Positions 9,154-17,570 of a stretch of DNA of 64,000 nt are shown piece after piece (within the stretch, counting starts at the first letter, position 1; each line of letters begins with the position of its first letter). The DNA is from Ramlibacter sp. (GTDB lineage: Bacteria > Pseudomonadota > Gammaproteobacteria > Burkholderiales > Burkholderiaceae_C). The position numbers and the translations under genes were made by a program. The notes under the pieces were generated by a model. The model worked only from the letters and a program-made list of their open reading frames with translations, was not told the DNA's origin and did no database searches. The stretch covers positions 1-64,000 of the forward strand of contig JACDFR010000016.1 in NCBI GenBank assembly GCA_013815685.1, in the 5' to 3' direction.

Positions 9154-9334
9154 CGAGCCGCCTTCTGTTGAAGGCCAGCACCCGGGGTGAAGCAGACCAG
9201 GATATCCGACTCGTCGATCGGTTCGCCGTATTCGGGGTGGATGACCTCCTCGCCCCGCGAGTAGTGGTCAACCTCGTCGTCCGGCAGCTCCAGGAAGCCG
9301 CCGTTGAACTCGTACATCAGGCAGGTCTTGAGAA
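9150..9334 (-). pseudogene. Partner gene of the PD-(D/E)XK-like protein, 5' end lost
   Basis: About 60 C-terminal residues remain, acidic in character (GGFLELPDDEVDHYSRGEEV, then ESDILVCFTPGAGLQQKAAR). The stop codon overlaps the ATG of the nuclease-like gene (ATGA), so the two were translationally coupled. The reading frame enters the IS21-family element at 9335 and everything upstream is missing. No family was recognised, and no counterpart of the missing part is visible on the far side of the IS. Confidence 0.55.
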
Positions 9335-9360
9335 TGTTGGCGCCGGCCGAAAATTGACCC
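9335..9360 (+). repeat. Left terminal inverted repeat of the IS21-family element
   Basis: The 26 bases begin TGTTGGCGCCG and end TTGACCC. They match the right end with a few substitutions, mostly in the middle. A second TTTGACCC repeat unit lies at about 9387-9395. Confidence 0.7.
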
Positions 9361-9443
9361 ATCTATGATGGGTTGTGCCGATTCAAATTTGACCCGGGTG
9401 TTCAACCTACCCTGCTGTTTTATTAAGCGGCGGAGTATCAGGA

Positions 9444-10974
9444 GTGATCACCATGGCCATGATTGGCAAGGTACTGCGGATGCACCACCGCGAGAAGAAG
9501 TCGGTGCGAGAGATCGTGAGGGCGACAGTCTGTCGCGCAATACGGTGCGCAAGTACTTGCGCACGGACAAGGCCGAGCCGCCGCAGTACCGACGCCGGGC
9601 GGTGGCGACCAAGCTGGCGCCGTTCGTAGAGGCCGTGAAGATGGCATTGCTGGCCGACGCACGTCGGCCGAGGAAGGAGCGGCGAACTGCGAAGGCGTTG
9701 CACAAGCAGATTGCCGATGCCGGGTACGAAGGCGGCTATACCCGGCTGACCGATTTCATTCGCGACTGGCGGGCGCAGCAAGGCGGTATCACGGTTGGCA
9801 AGGCGTTTGTGCCGCTGGCTTTCGAGTTGGGCGAAGCGTTCCAATTCGATTGGAGCGACGAGCCGCTGGTGATCGCCGGCATCTACCGAAAGCTGCAGGT
9901 GTCGCACATGAAGCTGTGCGCGAGCCGAGCGTTCTGGCTGGTGGCGTACCCGAGCCAGGGCCACGAGATGCTGTTCGATGCGCACACGAGATCCTTCGCT
10001 GCGTTGGGTGGGGTGGACCGGCGCGGCATCTACGACAACATGCGCACCGCCGTCGACAAGGTTCACAAGGGCAAGGGCGCACCGTCAACGCCCGCTTCGC
10101 GTCATGTGCGCGCACTACCTGTACGACCCCGACTTCTGCAATGTCGCGTCGGGCTGGGAGAAAGGGGCGTCGAGAAGAGCGTTCAGGACAGCCGCCGGCG
10201 CATCTGGATCGACGCACGCGAGCAGCGCTTCTTCAGTCTGGAGGCGCTCAACGCCTGGCTGGGCGAGCGATGTAGGGCGCTCTGGCAAGAGGTCAAGCAC
10301 CCCGAGCACAAGCAGTTCAGCATTGCCGAAATGCTCGAGCACGAGAGGGGCAATTGATGCCGATGCCCACCCCCTTCGATGGTTACGTCGAAGAGCTGGC
10401 CCGGGTGAGCAGCACCTGTCTCGTGTCGGTGGCACGCAACCGCTATTCGGTGCCGTGCGAGTTGGCCGGCAGGATGGTCAGCACGCGGCTGTACCCGACG
10501 CACGTGAAGATCGTCGCCGACGACAAGGCCGTGGCCGATCACGAACGGCTGAGCGACAAGGGTAAGACCCGCTACGACTGGCAGCATTACATCCCGTTGG
10601 TGCAGAGGAAGCCGGGGGCGCTGCGCAACGGAGCGCCGTTCACGGACCTGCCAGAGGCATTGCAGCGGCTGCGTCGCGGGTTGCTGCGCGAGAGCGGCGG
10701 CGACCGCGTCATGGCCAAAGTTCCGGCACTGGTGCCGACGGCGGGACTGGAGGCAGTGCTGGTAGCCGTGGAGCTTGCGCTGGAGAGCGGTACGCCGTCC
10801 GGGCGCGTGAGCATCGAGCATGTGATCAACGTGCTGGCGAGACTGAACGCGACGCCTCGGCCGGCCAACGTCGTCACCGTGCTGCAGGTGCTGATGCCAC
10901 CGATTGCCGACACGGCTCGCTACGACCGGCTGCGTGACCTGCCTGGCATCAGGGAGGTGGGTCATGACGCGTGA
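9444..10974 (+). pseudogene. istA transposase of the IS21-family element, multiply frameshifted
   Basis: Translation starts at a GTG at 9444 with a GGAG site and reads MAMIGKVLRMHHREKKSVRE, the usual IstA N-terminus and helix-turn-helix. Frame breaks occur near 9525 (before SRNTVRKYLRT), near 10078 (after KGKG), near 10165 (around WEKG) and near 10348 (before the MPMPTPFDGYVEEL region). The DDE catalytic core is recognisable in pieces (FQFDWSDEPL; DRRGIYDNMRTAVDK), and the C-terminal part is open to the stop at 10974. The gene cannot make a full transposase. Confidence 0.85.
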
Positions 10975-11769
10975 CGTGATTGCCGAACTCAAGGCGCTGC
11001 GCCTGCACGGCATGGCCGGAACCTGGGCCGATCTGATCGAGCAGAACAACGGTGGGTTGGAACCCTCCCGCTGGCTCGTCGAACAGATGCTGCTTGCCGA
11101 GACAACCGACCGTGCCACGCGCTCGATCAGCTACCAGATGAACGCGGCGAAGTTCCCGGTGCACCGGGACCTCGCGGGGTTCGACTTCGAGGTCTCGCCG
11201 GTGGACCGAAAGCTGGTGCTGCAGTTGGCCGAAAAATGAACTTCACCGATGCGGCGCACAACGTTGTACTGGTCGGTGGACCGGGTAGCGGGAAAAGCCA
11301 TCTTGCGACGGCCATCGGGGTGGCAGGGATCACGCAGCATGGCAAACGCGTTCGCTTCTACGGGGCGGTCGACCTGGTCAACGCGCTGGAGCAGGAGAAG
11401 GCGCAAGGCAAGGCTGGGCGCATTGCCGCGGGCCTGCTGCGCCTGGACGCGGTCGTTCTGGACGAGATGGGGTATCTGCCCTTCAGCCAGGCCGGCGGGG
11501 CATTGTTGTTCCACCTGCTCTCCAAGCTGTACGAGCACACCAGCGTGGTGGTGACGACCAACCTGGACTTCGCGGAGTGGTCCAGCGTGTTCGTAGACCC
11601 GAAGATGACCACCGCGTTGCTGGATCGGCTCACGCATCACTGCCACATCGTGGAGACGGGGAACGAAAGCTACCGCATCACGCACGCCACGGCCAACACG
11701 AAGAAGCGAATCCGAGCTCGTGAGCAGGAACGCAAGGAGGCCAAGGCATCGTCGCCAGACGGTGTCTGA
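10964..11769 (+). pseudogene. istB helper ATPase of the IS21-family element, frameshifted
   Basis: The ATG at 10964 overlaps the end of istA. The first ~91 residues read [20 protein letters not shown] and continue to a premature TGA at about 11239 in a GAAAAATGA stretch. The rest is open from 11236: Walker [12 protein letters not shown], Walker B-like [13 protein letters not shown], and sensor segment [12 protein letters not shown]. Two surplus A bases (or one missing) at 11231-11235 explain the break. IstB loads the transposase on target DNA, so the element lacks both functions. Confidence 0.85.
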
Positions 11770-11941
11770 AACACGCTGCCGCGCGCGGGGAAATCCGCTG
11801 CGGGCTACGCCCTTCGCGTCTTCCCCCACGCGTCAGAGCATCCCGAACCACTGCAACCAACGAGAAAAGAGCTACAGTTATCTACAGTCGGCGTCCACGA
11901 TGCCGGCATCCATCCCTGGGTCAAAGTTCAATCGGCAGGGT

Positions 11942-11967
11942 GGGTCAAAATTCAATCGGCGCCGACA
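11942..11967 (-). repeat. Right terminal inverted repeat of the IS21-family element
   Basis: Read on the minus strand it begins TGTCGGCGCCGATTGA and ends TTTTGACCC. It pairs with the left end at 9335. A second copy of the TTGA(A/C)TTTGACCC unit lies just inside, at about 11918-11935. Confidence 0.7.
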
Positions 11968-12535
11968 GTAAATGCAGAACGCGTGCCGAAGGCGCAACTC
12001 GATGGCCGTCCGCAGCACCGCTACCGGAATATATGGTGCCTGGTCCACATGCGTCATGCCTGAGTAGGTCCCATAGACAATCTGTTCAGTGCCTTTGAAA
12101 ACCTCAAAGGGGTGTTCTCGCGACTTTCTCCATGCGCCGAAAAATCCAGGGACATCCGTTACTTCGCGGCCAGCGTCTTCGAGAAGAACCTGCGCATAGC
12201 GCATGAGCTCAAGCAGGGCGCGGTGCAAGGTGTGAACTGCGGCGTCTGCTGCAAATGGGTTTGGAGTCTGGCCAAACGATGCGATGGTCGAGCAATAGCG
12301 TTTTGCCTCCGAGTCCAGCATCGTCATCTGAGCCTGATAGAAGGGAGCCGCCATAGCTTTGGTGAGCCGATCCGCCGCCGATGTCATCAGGCCATGCCGA
12401 ACAGCCTCGCTGTCCTTCATCGGCTTCAATGTGGGTGGTACCGGAGCCGTGCGGGCCTGTGGATGTTTCTCTCGGCTCCAAGATCGAGCCGCCGAGTTCG
12501 TCCCAAAGCCAAGGGAGAGCTTGGAAATCACCCAT
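11968..12535 (-). pseudogene. Unknown protein, cut by the IS and frameshifted
   Basis: The frame opens at the ATG at 12535 (MGDFQALPWLWDELGGSILE), overlapping the last 8 bases of the antitoxin gene. It shifts frame at about 12470 and continues as PVPPTLKPMKDSEAVRHGLM, then VFKGTEQIVYGTYSGMTHVD, and on to IELRLRHAFCIYCRRR, where it meets the IS end at 11967. At least 180 residues remain and the C-terminus is lost. No family was recognised. It is the third gene of the toxin-antitoxin operon, so it may have been cargo of the same transferred unit. Confidence 0.5.
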
Positions 12536-12869
12536 GAACCGGAGTAGGCTCGGCCGGCACAACAGACAGCCGCATACCGACAGCATGGAGTACTGCCAGA
12601 AGCGTCTTGAGCGTTGGGTTGCCGCTCGGTGACAGCGCCCGATACAACGCCTCGCGGGTGACGCCTGCTTCTTGCGCCACGTTGGCCAGCCCGCCATAGG
12701 CTTCGGCCACATCGCGCAGCGCGAGCAGGCCGACGGCCCGATGCTCGGGATTGTCCAATTCCTCCAGCGCCGATTTCAGATACTCGACCGCAAAGGCCCG
12801 ATCGGTCCGCAGTTCGGCGATGGTCGCTTCGGTATGGGGAACCGAAGCTGCATGTTTGCGTTGGCTCAT
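12528..12869 (-). CDS. Addiction-module antidote protein (HigA-like, XRE-type helix-turn-helix)
   Basis: The 113-residue product fits the putative addiction module antidote family. The C-terminal half carries a lambda-repressor-like helix-turn-helix (GLANVAQEAGVTREALYRAL, then SPSGNPTLKTLLAVLHAVGM). These proteins neutralise a RelE/HigB-like toxin and repress the shared promoter. The start ATG overlaps the toxin stop (ATGA at 12866-12869), the normal toxin-first order of this family. The toxin gene is truncated here, so the antitoxin is probably an orphan. Its own operon promoter would have been upstream of the toxin and is probably lost. Confidence 0.8.
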   Translation of the reverse strand: MSQRKHAASVPHTEATIAELRTDRAFAVEYLKSALEELDNPEHRAVGLLALRDVAEAYGGLANVAQEAGVTREALYRALSPSGNPTLKTLLAVLHAVGMRLSVVPAEPTPVHG

Positions 12870-13102
12870 GTGTTTCTCCGTTTCCAGTCCGACCAGTATT
12901 CCTTGGCCCGTTCGATGTCCGCATCCTGCGTGCGCTTGTCGCCGCCACAGAGCAGGATGACCAGCGTTGCGCCATGCCGCGCCAGATACACGCGATAGCC
13001 GGGACCGATGTCTTCGCGCAACTCCAGCACACCATCGCCGACCGGCTTGATGTCACCGAAGATGCCCAGGGACACCCGCCGAAAACGGATTTCCAGCTTG
13101 GC
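12866..13102 (-). pseudogene. Addiction-module killer protein (RelE/HigB-like toxin), N-terminus missing
   Basis: The recognisable part runs from AKLEIRFRRVSLGIFGDIKP through GPGYRVYLARHGATLVILLC and GGDKRTQDADIERAKEYWSD to the stop at 12866. This matches the last ~75 residues of the ~100-residue killer proteins of RelE-like fold. Upstream in the same frame the sequence no longer resembles the family and has no fitting start; the 3' end of the integrase lies 80 bp away. A GTG at 13075 could start a 69-residue fragment. The missing N-terminal helices make an active mRNA interferase unlikely. Confidence 0.65.
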
Positions 13103-13183
13103 CCTGGAATGGGGCGGTTTTTCCCCCTGCGGTGACGGAAGGCTTGGTAAGCCGGCGTCGCTCCAGGTATGTCGGCGACCGGC

Positions 13184-14385
13184 TCAGGAACATCGTCGGG
13201 AGCAACCGGACGGCTCCCTAACAACGGTCTTGCGCCGATTGGCGACCAATTCCGCCGCGGCGCGCACCGGGTCGTCCTCGGTGTGCACGTAGCGCATGAA
13301 CATCGTGACCGTCTTGTGCGCGGTCAGCGCCATACCTACCTTGACCGGAATGCCGGAGTTGGCGATGTCGGTGGCTGATCGATGGCGGATGCCGTGCGTC
13401 TCGACCGGGGGCACGCCGGCACGGTCGAGGATGCGCCGCCATGCGTTGTAGTACGAATTCCCGGTCAGCGGCTGCTTGTGATTGAAGATCGACGGGCAGA
13501 CATAGGGGGAGTTTTCGTAATGCGCGGCGCTCGACAGAAGTCGGTAAGCCTCCTCGCTCATGGGTTTGGACATGTTGCCGGTCTTGCTGTCCGGCCAAAC
13601 CACACGCTTGTTGGGAAGGTCAATCCAGTCCCACTGCAACAGCAGGATTTCCGACATGCGGGCCGCAAATTCGAACTGCAGCCGGATAGCCAGGGTCAGT
13701 GTCGGGTGCTCCAGACCTTCGGCATCGGCCTTGTCGAGATAGGCGAGCAGTTGCCGCATCTGCGCATCGGTGATCAGACGGGTCTTGCCTTTTTCTGGAT
13801 ACTTCGGAACGTGCTTGCAGGGGTTCGAGCCGTCGGGCCGATAGCCCCACAACTCGGCTAGGTTGAACATCTTGCGGATGCAGCCGAGTACACGGTTTGC
13901 TTGGGTGGGGGAGTTCTCCATGCGCTTCATCAACGCGATCATGTCCGCTCGCGCGACTTCAGGGATTTTCTTGCTGCCGAAGGCGGGAATGATCCAACGA
14001 TCGATTTGATGCTGGTATGAGCGTTGGGTGCTTGGCTTGTTGCGCGTCTTGGAATAGTCCTCCATGAATCGGGCGCACAGTTCCTTGACGGTCAGTGCCT
14101 TGCGCGCATCTGCCTTCTCGCCGCCAGGATCGCCGCCGCGGCGAACGTCGGCCAGCCAGTCTTGCGCGAGTGCACGGGCCTGCTCGACGGTCAACTCGCC
14201 GAACAGCCCCAGCGACGGTTTGCGGCGTTCGCCGGCGTTGGTGCGGTACTGAATCATGAAGACCTTGCGGCCTGCTGGGGTAACCTTGCAGAGAAAGCCC
14301 GGCACCAAGGTGTCGCGCAGTTCGACGTCGGCAGATTGCAGTGTGCGGCTTCAACAACCGTTTTCGTCAGTTTGATCTTGGCCAT
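13184..14385 (-). pseudogene. Tyrosine-type integrase, frameshifted near the N-terminus
   Basis: The original start is the ATG at 14385 (MAKIKLTKTVVEAA), with an AGGAG site. A CACA run at about 14340 puts the rest out of frame. In the second frame 374 residues are open from 14308: the Arm-DNA-binding domain, a core-binding domain, and a catalytic domain with Arg in FAARMSEILLL, Lys in DSKTGNMSKPMS, HGIRHRS, His in LTAHKTVTMFMRYVH and the Tyr in that same segment. The enzyme would have integrated the island at the neighbouring tRNA-Leu sequence. An internal TTG or GTG start could still give a shortened protein without the first ~25 residues. Confidence 0.75.
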
Positions 14386-14557
14386 GTGTGCTCCTGGAAA
14401 TGCCCGATTTCCAGGAGCCAGCTAGGAGCCAAGCGAAAGGGAACCGGGTCGGTGTGGGTCGAACACCGGGGTATCATCAGGCTAGATGCTTCGAGAGAAA
14501 ACCTGCTCAAGGGGGCAGTGGCGAAGCCTGGAGAACATCGGTGTAAGTGCCCATGAT

Positions 14558-14622
14558 CCGGCTTAAAATCCGCCGCTTAGCCTTTCGGCGGCGTACCGGT
14601 TCGATTCCGGTTCGAGGCACCA
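14558..14622 (+). repeat. 3' end of tRNA-Leu(UAA), attachment-site remnant
   Basis: The stretch holds the anticodon region CTTAAAATCC (anticodon TAA), a variable arm, the T-arm GGTTCGATTCC and the end CGGTTCGAGGCACCA. The 5' half of the tRNA (acceptor 5' strand and D-arm) is absent, and one base of the anticodon stem is missing. A tRNA 3' half beside an integrase is the usual att product of island integration. The complete tRNA would lie outside this window. Confidence 0.7.
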
Positions 14623-14683
14623 TACATGGCGGCACGAACCGGCACGCCAAAGAGCGAGAATTGACGAAGCGCGCGAGCGCGCT

Positions 14684-14707
14684 GGGTTCGATTCCGGTTC
14701 GAAGCAC
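14684..14707 (+). repeat. Second, shorter copy of the tRNA-Leu 3' end
   Basis: The sequence GGGTTCGATTCCGGTTCGAA followed by GCAC repeats the T-arm and acceptor end of the copy at 14596-14620 with one or two changes. It lies 87 bp further right and lacks the anticodon part. It suggests a second integration or an old duplication. Confidence 0.6.
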
Positions 14708-14725
14708 AGAAAGGCGGGTACACGC

Positions 14726-15352
14726 ATGTCAAGCTATAACGCTCCGTTCGAAATCCACGTCCATGGCGACGTGCCGTTGCGCCCCGACGTGACTTATGTA
14801 CAGCTGCAGGATGCGCTCAAGCCCATGTGGAAGTACGCGGGCGCCAAAACACTGGCGGATGCCGCCGGCAGTGCCTACGAGGAAGAGCCCGGCATCAAGT
14901 TCGACGCCACCGAGCACATTCTGCGCATGTGCTGGACGGTGCGCGGGGACGACGATTTTCGCCAGTCGCTCGACGAGATGTGCATGAGCTTGAACGAACT
15001 CGCCCTCCAGGGCGCCGCCATCGAGGTCACGTTCTACGACGCCGAGTTCGATGAGGAAGAGGAAACCCCCGAAGCCGAGTCGCGCGACGATTTCCTCATG
15101 CTGTTCGTGGGCCCGAACCCCGCAGCCATCATGCAGGTGCAGCGCGACCTGCTCGTCGAAGACGTGGTCAACCTGATGGAGCGCCACTTCGATGGCGCCG
15201 AGCTGGGCGGCATCGTGGCCGAGATCGACAAGCTGTTCGGCCAGCGCTTCGACGCGCTTGTGAATTCGCTCGAGATCGGCAAGCCGCCGCGCGGCTCGGG
15301 CGGCGGCGGCTCCGGCCACGGCGGCGGGCGCCGTCCGCGGCACCTGCATTAA
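14726..15352 (+). CDS. Conserved hypothetical protein, Gly/His-rich C-terminus
   Basis: The 208-residue product has no signal peptide or membrane segment. It is acidic in the middle (DAEFDEEEETPEAESRDDF) and ends with a low-complexity GSGGGGSGHGGGRRPRHLH tail. The protein seems to be a conserved cytosolic protein of the Comamonadaceae of unknown function (possibly the DUF6806 group; this name is from memory). It is the first intact core gene right of the island and has its own terminator downstream. Confidence 0.65.
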   Translation: MSSYNAPFEIHVHGDVPLRPDVTYVQLQDALKPMWKYAGAKTLADAAGSAYEEEPGIKFDATEHILRMCWTVRGDDDFRQSLDEMCMSLNELALQGAAIEVTFYDAEFDEEEETPEAESRDDFLMLFVGPNPAAIMQVQRDLLVEDVVNLMERHFDGAELGGIVAEIDKLFGQRFDALVNSLEIGKPPRGSGGGGSGHGGGRRPRHLH

Positions 15353-15361
15353 ACAGACGAT

Positions 15362-15388
15362 AACGCGGCCGTAAAGGCCGCGTTCTTT
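15362..15388 (+). terminator. Rho-independent terminator
   Basis: A perfect 9-bp stem AACGCGGCC / GGCCGCGTT with loop GTAAA is followed by CTTTT. It ends the transcript of the hypothetical gene at 14726 just before the ribosome binding site of the MFS gene. Confidence 0.85.
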
Positions 15389-15401
15389 TGGAGGAGGACA
15401 C

Positions 15402-16712
15402 ATGGCTGTTTTTGCCAGGGACGCCTTGAACCCCGGCGTGCGCAAGCGCGAGGTGTTCGGCTGGGCCATGTACGACTTCGCCAACTCGGGCTACACCACG
15501 GTGGTCCTTACCGCTGTTTTCGCGGCGTACTTCGTCGGCGGCATCGCCGGCAAGGCGGAATGGGCCACCTTCGCCTGGACGGCGGCGCTCAGCGTCTCTT
15601 ACGCCATCGTGATGCTCACCATGCCAAGCATCGGCGCCTATGCCGATCTGCGCGCCGCCAAGAAGCGCCTGCTGGCAGTATTCACGATCGGCTGCGTGAT
15701 CTCCACCGCGGCACTGGCGCTGGCCGGCCCGGGCAGCGTTGCCCTGGCCGTGGTGCTGATCATCATTTCCAACACCTTCTATTCCTATGGCGAGTCGCTC
15801 ACGGCTGCCTTCCTGCCTGAGCTGGCCAGGCCCGGATCGCTCGGCAAAGTCAGCGGCTGGGGCTGGGGCTTCGGGTACTTCGGCGGCATGCTGGCGCTGG
15901 GGCTCTGCCTGGGCTATGTGATCTGGGCCCAGGGCCAGGGCATCAAAGCCGAGAGTTTTGTGCCGGTGACCATGCTGATCACCGCGGTGCTTTACGGCAG
16001 CGCCGCGCTGGTCACCTTCTGGCTGCTGCGCGAACGGGCGCAGCCCAATCCCGGCGCGCTGGGCCAGGGCGGGCTCAAGGCGTCGCTGCAGCAGCTGCGG
16101 CGCACCTATGCGCAAGCGCGTAATTTCAAGGACTTCATGTGGCTGCTGCTGTGCGCGGTCTTCTACCAGGGTGGCGTTGCCGTGGCGGTCACGCTTGCGG
16201 CCATCTATGCGGAGACCGAGATCGGCTTCGAGCAGCAGGAAACGATGGTGCTGATCTTCGTGCTCAACGTCGCGGCTGCGGGCGGGGCTTTCGCCTGGGG
16301 CTACCTGCAGGATCGCATCGGCCACAAGATCGCGCTGGCCATCACGCTGGTGGGCTGGATCGCGACCTGCGTGATCGCGGCGATGACCACGACCAAGGGC
16401 GGCTTCTGGTGGGCGGCCGCCATCGCAGGACTGTGCATGGGCTCCAGCCAGTCGGCCGGGCGCGCCATGGCGGGCATGTTCGCGCCACAGAAGCAACTGG
16501 CCGAGTTCTACGGTCTCTGGACCGTCGCGATCCGGCTGGCCAGCATCATCGGCCCCCTGAGCTACGGCGCCATCACGTGGGCCACGGCTGGCAACCAGCG
16601 GCTGGCCATCATGTCGACCACGGCGCTGTTCGTCGCAGGGCTGATCGTATTGGTGCAGGTGAACGTGCAGCGCGGGCGGCAGGCGGCCGTGCAGGCCGAC
16701 GCCGCCGGCTAG
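15402..16712 (+). CDS. MFS transporter of the UMF1 (Atg22-like) type
   Basis: The 436-residue product is a polytopic inner-membrane permease with about 12 helices. The N-terminal KREVFGWAMYDFANSGYTTV is the signature of the UMF1 family, related to yeast vacuolar amino-acid effluxer Atg22. Its bacterial substrates are not known. A strong GGAGGAGG site precedes the ATG. The last 4 bases overlap the end of the convergent murI gene. Confidence 0.85.
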   Translation: MAVFARDALNPGVRKREVFGWAMYDFANSGYTTVVLTAVFAAYFVGGIAGKAEWATFAWTAALSVSYAIVMLTMPSIGAYADLRAAKKRLLAVFTIGCVISTAALALAGPGSVALAVVLIIISNTFYSYGESLTAAFLPELARPGSLGKVSGWGWGFGYFGGMLALGLCLGYVIWAQGQGIKAESFVPVTMLITAVLYGSAALVTFWLLRERAQPNPGALGQGGLKASLQQLRRTYAQARNFKDFMWLLLCAVFYQGGVAVAVTLAAIYAETEIGFEQQETMVLIFVLNVAAAGGAFAWGYLQDRIGHKIALAITLVGWIATCVIAAMTTTKGGFWWAAAIAGLCMGSSQSAGRAMAGMFAPQKQLAEFYGLWTVAIRLASIIGPLSYGAITWATAGNQRLAIMSTTALFVAGLIVLVQVNVQRGRQAAVQADAAG

Positions 16713-17494
16713 AGACCCAGCCAGCGGGACGCCGCGGCCCGGAGCGAGGCGGGCGACCCGGTGGTCAGCAGCTCCACCTGGCCTTGGCCCTCTGCCTTCA
16801 ACAGGCCGCCGGCTTCCAGCAGCCGGCGGGTCTGACGCGCCACGGGCTCGCCCGTTTCGATCAGCGCGACGCCCGGGCCTACTTGCGCCCGCAGGTGAGT
16901 CTCGGCAAATGGGTAGTGCGTGCAACCCAGCACCAGCGCATCCACCTGGCCGGGGGCCGATCCATATTCACCGATGGCGCGCGTGTATCTGGCGCACAGC
17001 GCGTCGACTTGCTCCGTGTCGTCGGCCTCGATCGCCGCAGCCAGCCCGTCGCAAGGCTGCAAGACGAAATCCGCCTGGCCCTTGAGCGAATCGTGCAGTG
17101 CGCAGAACTTCGCAGACTGCAGCGTGCCGCGCGTTGCGAGCACGCCGATGCGCCTGGTGCGGCTGCGTGCCACAGCCGGCTTGAGCGCCGGCTCCACGCC
17201 CACCAGCGGAAGGTTGGGGTAGTCGACCCGCAGCAGATGGATGGCGGCTGCCGTTGCCGTGTTGCAGGCCATCACCATCAGCTTGGCGCCGTGCTCCTCG
17301 ATGAGTCGGTTGAAGATGGCGCGCGAGCGCTCGGTGACGTAGCCGTCCCCGCGCTCCCCGTACGGTGCATGCCTGGTGTCCGCGAAGTAGACAAAGTCCT
17401 CGCCCGGCAGTTCGGCGCGCAGCGCCTTCAGGATGCTCAGGCCGCCAACGCCGCTGTCGAATACGCCTATTGGAAGTGCGGTTTCAGAGCCCAA
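16709..17494 (-). CDS. murI: Glutamate racemase
   Basis: The 261-residue product converts L-glutamate to D-glutamate for peptidoglycan. The motif GVFDSGVGGLSI carries the N-terminal Asp/Ser. The two catalytic cysteines are in VMACNTATAAA and LVLGCTHYPF. Length is normal for the family. It is transcribed toward the MFS gene, with a 4-base overlap of the stops, and lies 76 bp downstream of the class I fumarase on the same strand. Confidence 0.95.
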   Translation of the reverse strand: MGSETALPIGVFDSGVGGLSILKALRAELPGEDFVYFADTRHAPYGERGDGYVTERSRAIFNRLIEEHGAKLMVMACNTATAAAIHLLRVDYPNLPLVGVEPALKPAVARSRTRRIGVLATRGTLQSAKFCALHDSLKGQADFVLQPCDGLAAAIEADDTEQVDALCARYTRAIGEYGSAPGQVDALVLGCTHYPFAETHLRAQVGPGVALIETGEPVARQTRRLLEAGGLLKAEGQGQVELLTTGSPASLRAAASRWLGL

Positions 17495-17500
17495 TTTCGT

Positions 17501-17524
17501 TCACCGTCACCGTCACCGTCACCC
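17501..17524. repeat. Hexanucleotide tandem repeat TCACCG x4
   Basis: Four consecutive TCACCG units (the last with one mismatch) lie between murI and the class I fumarase gene, just before the murI start. This is a short simple repeat, in a place where length change would alter murI leader spacing. Confidence 0.7.
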
Positions 17525-17570
17525 GCTCCCGCAAACACCACTGTCCTGAATTGGGATCTGAGCCCGTGTA

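Larger units (their letters stand above)
9335..11967 (+). mobile_element. IS21-family insertion sequence, degenerate
   Basis: The element is about 2.63 kb and carries istA and istB in the usual order. The left end begins TGTTGGCGCCGGCCG followed by AAAATTGACCC. The right end, read inward on the minus strand, begins TGTCGGCGCCGATTGA followed by ATTTTGACCC. Internal repeats of the TTGACCC-type motif occur at both ends, as in other IS21 relatives. Both genes are frameshifted, so it cannot move by itself. The bases next to the two ends (…TTGAGAA left, GTAAATG right) do not match, so there is no target-site duplication. Both flanking genes are cut at the junctions. Confidence 0.85.

Noticed and set aside
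13184..13400. Functional fusion of the integrase end with the toxin
   Set aside because: The integrase stop at 13184 lies before the toxin-like part in the direction of transcription and the frames differ, so they are separate.
14500..14622. A complete tRNA-Leu gene
   Set aside because: The acceptor 5' strand and a proper D-arm are missing (GCCTGGA at 14525 could pair partly but no D-arm follows), and the anticodon stem lacks a base. Only the 3' part is tRNA-like.
15168..16925. Long minus-strand frame opposite the UMF1-type MFS gene
   Set aside because: It is a GC-driven antisense frame that also runs over the murI end. The plus-strand permease is clearly the gene.
17501..17524. CRISPR array or long satellite
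   Set aside because: Only four 6-bp units with no spacers. No other direct-repeat array was seen in the window.
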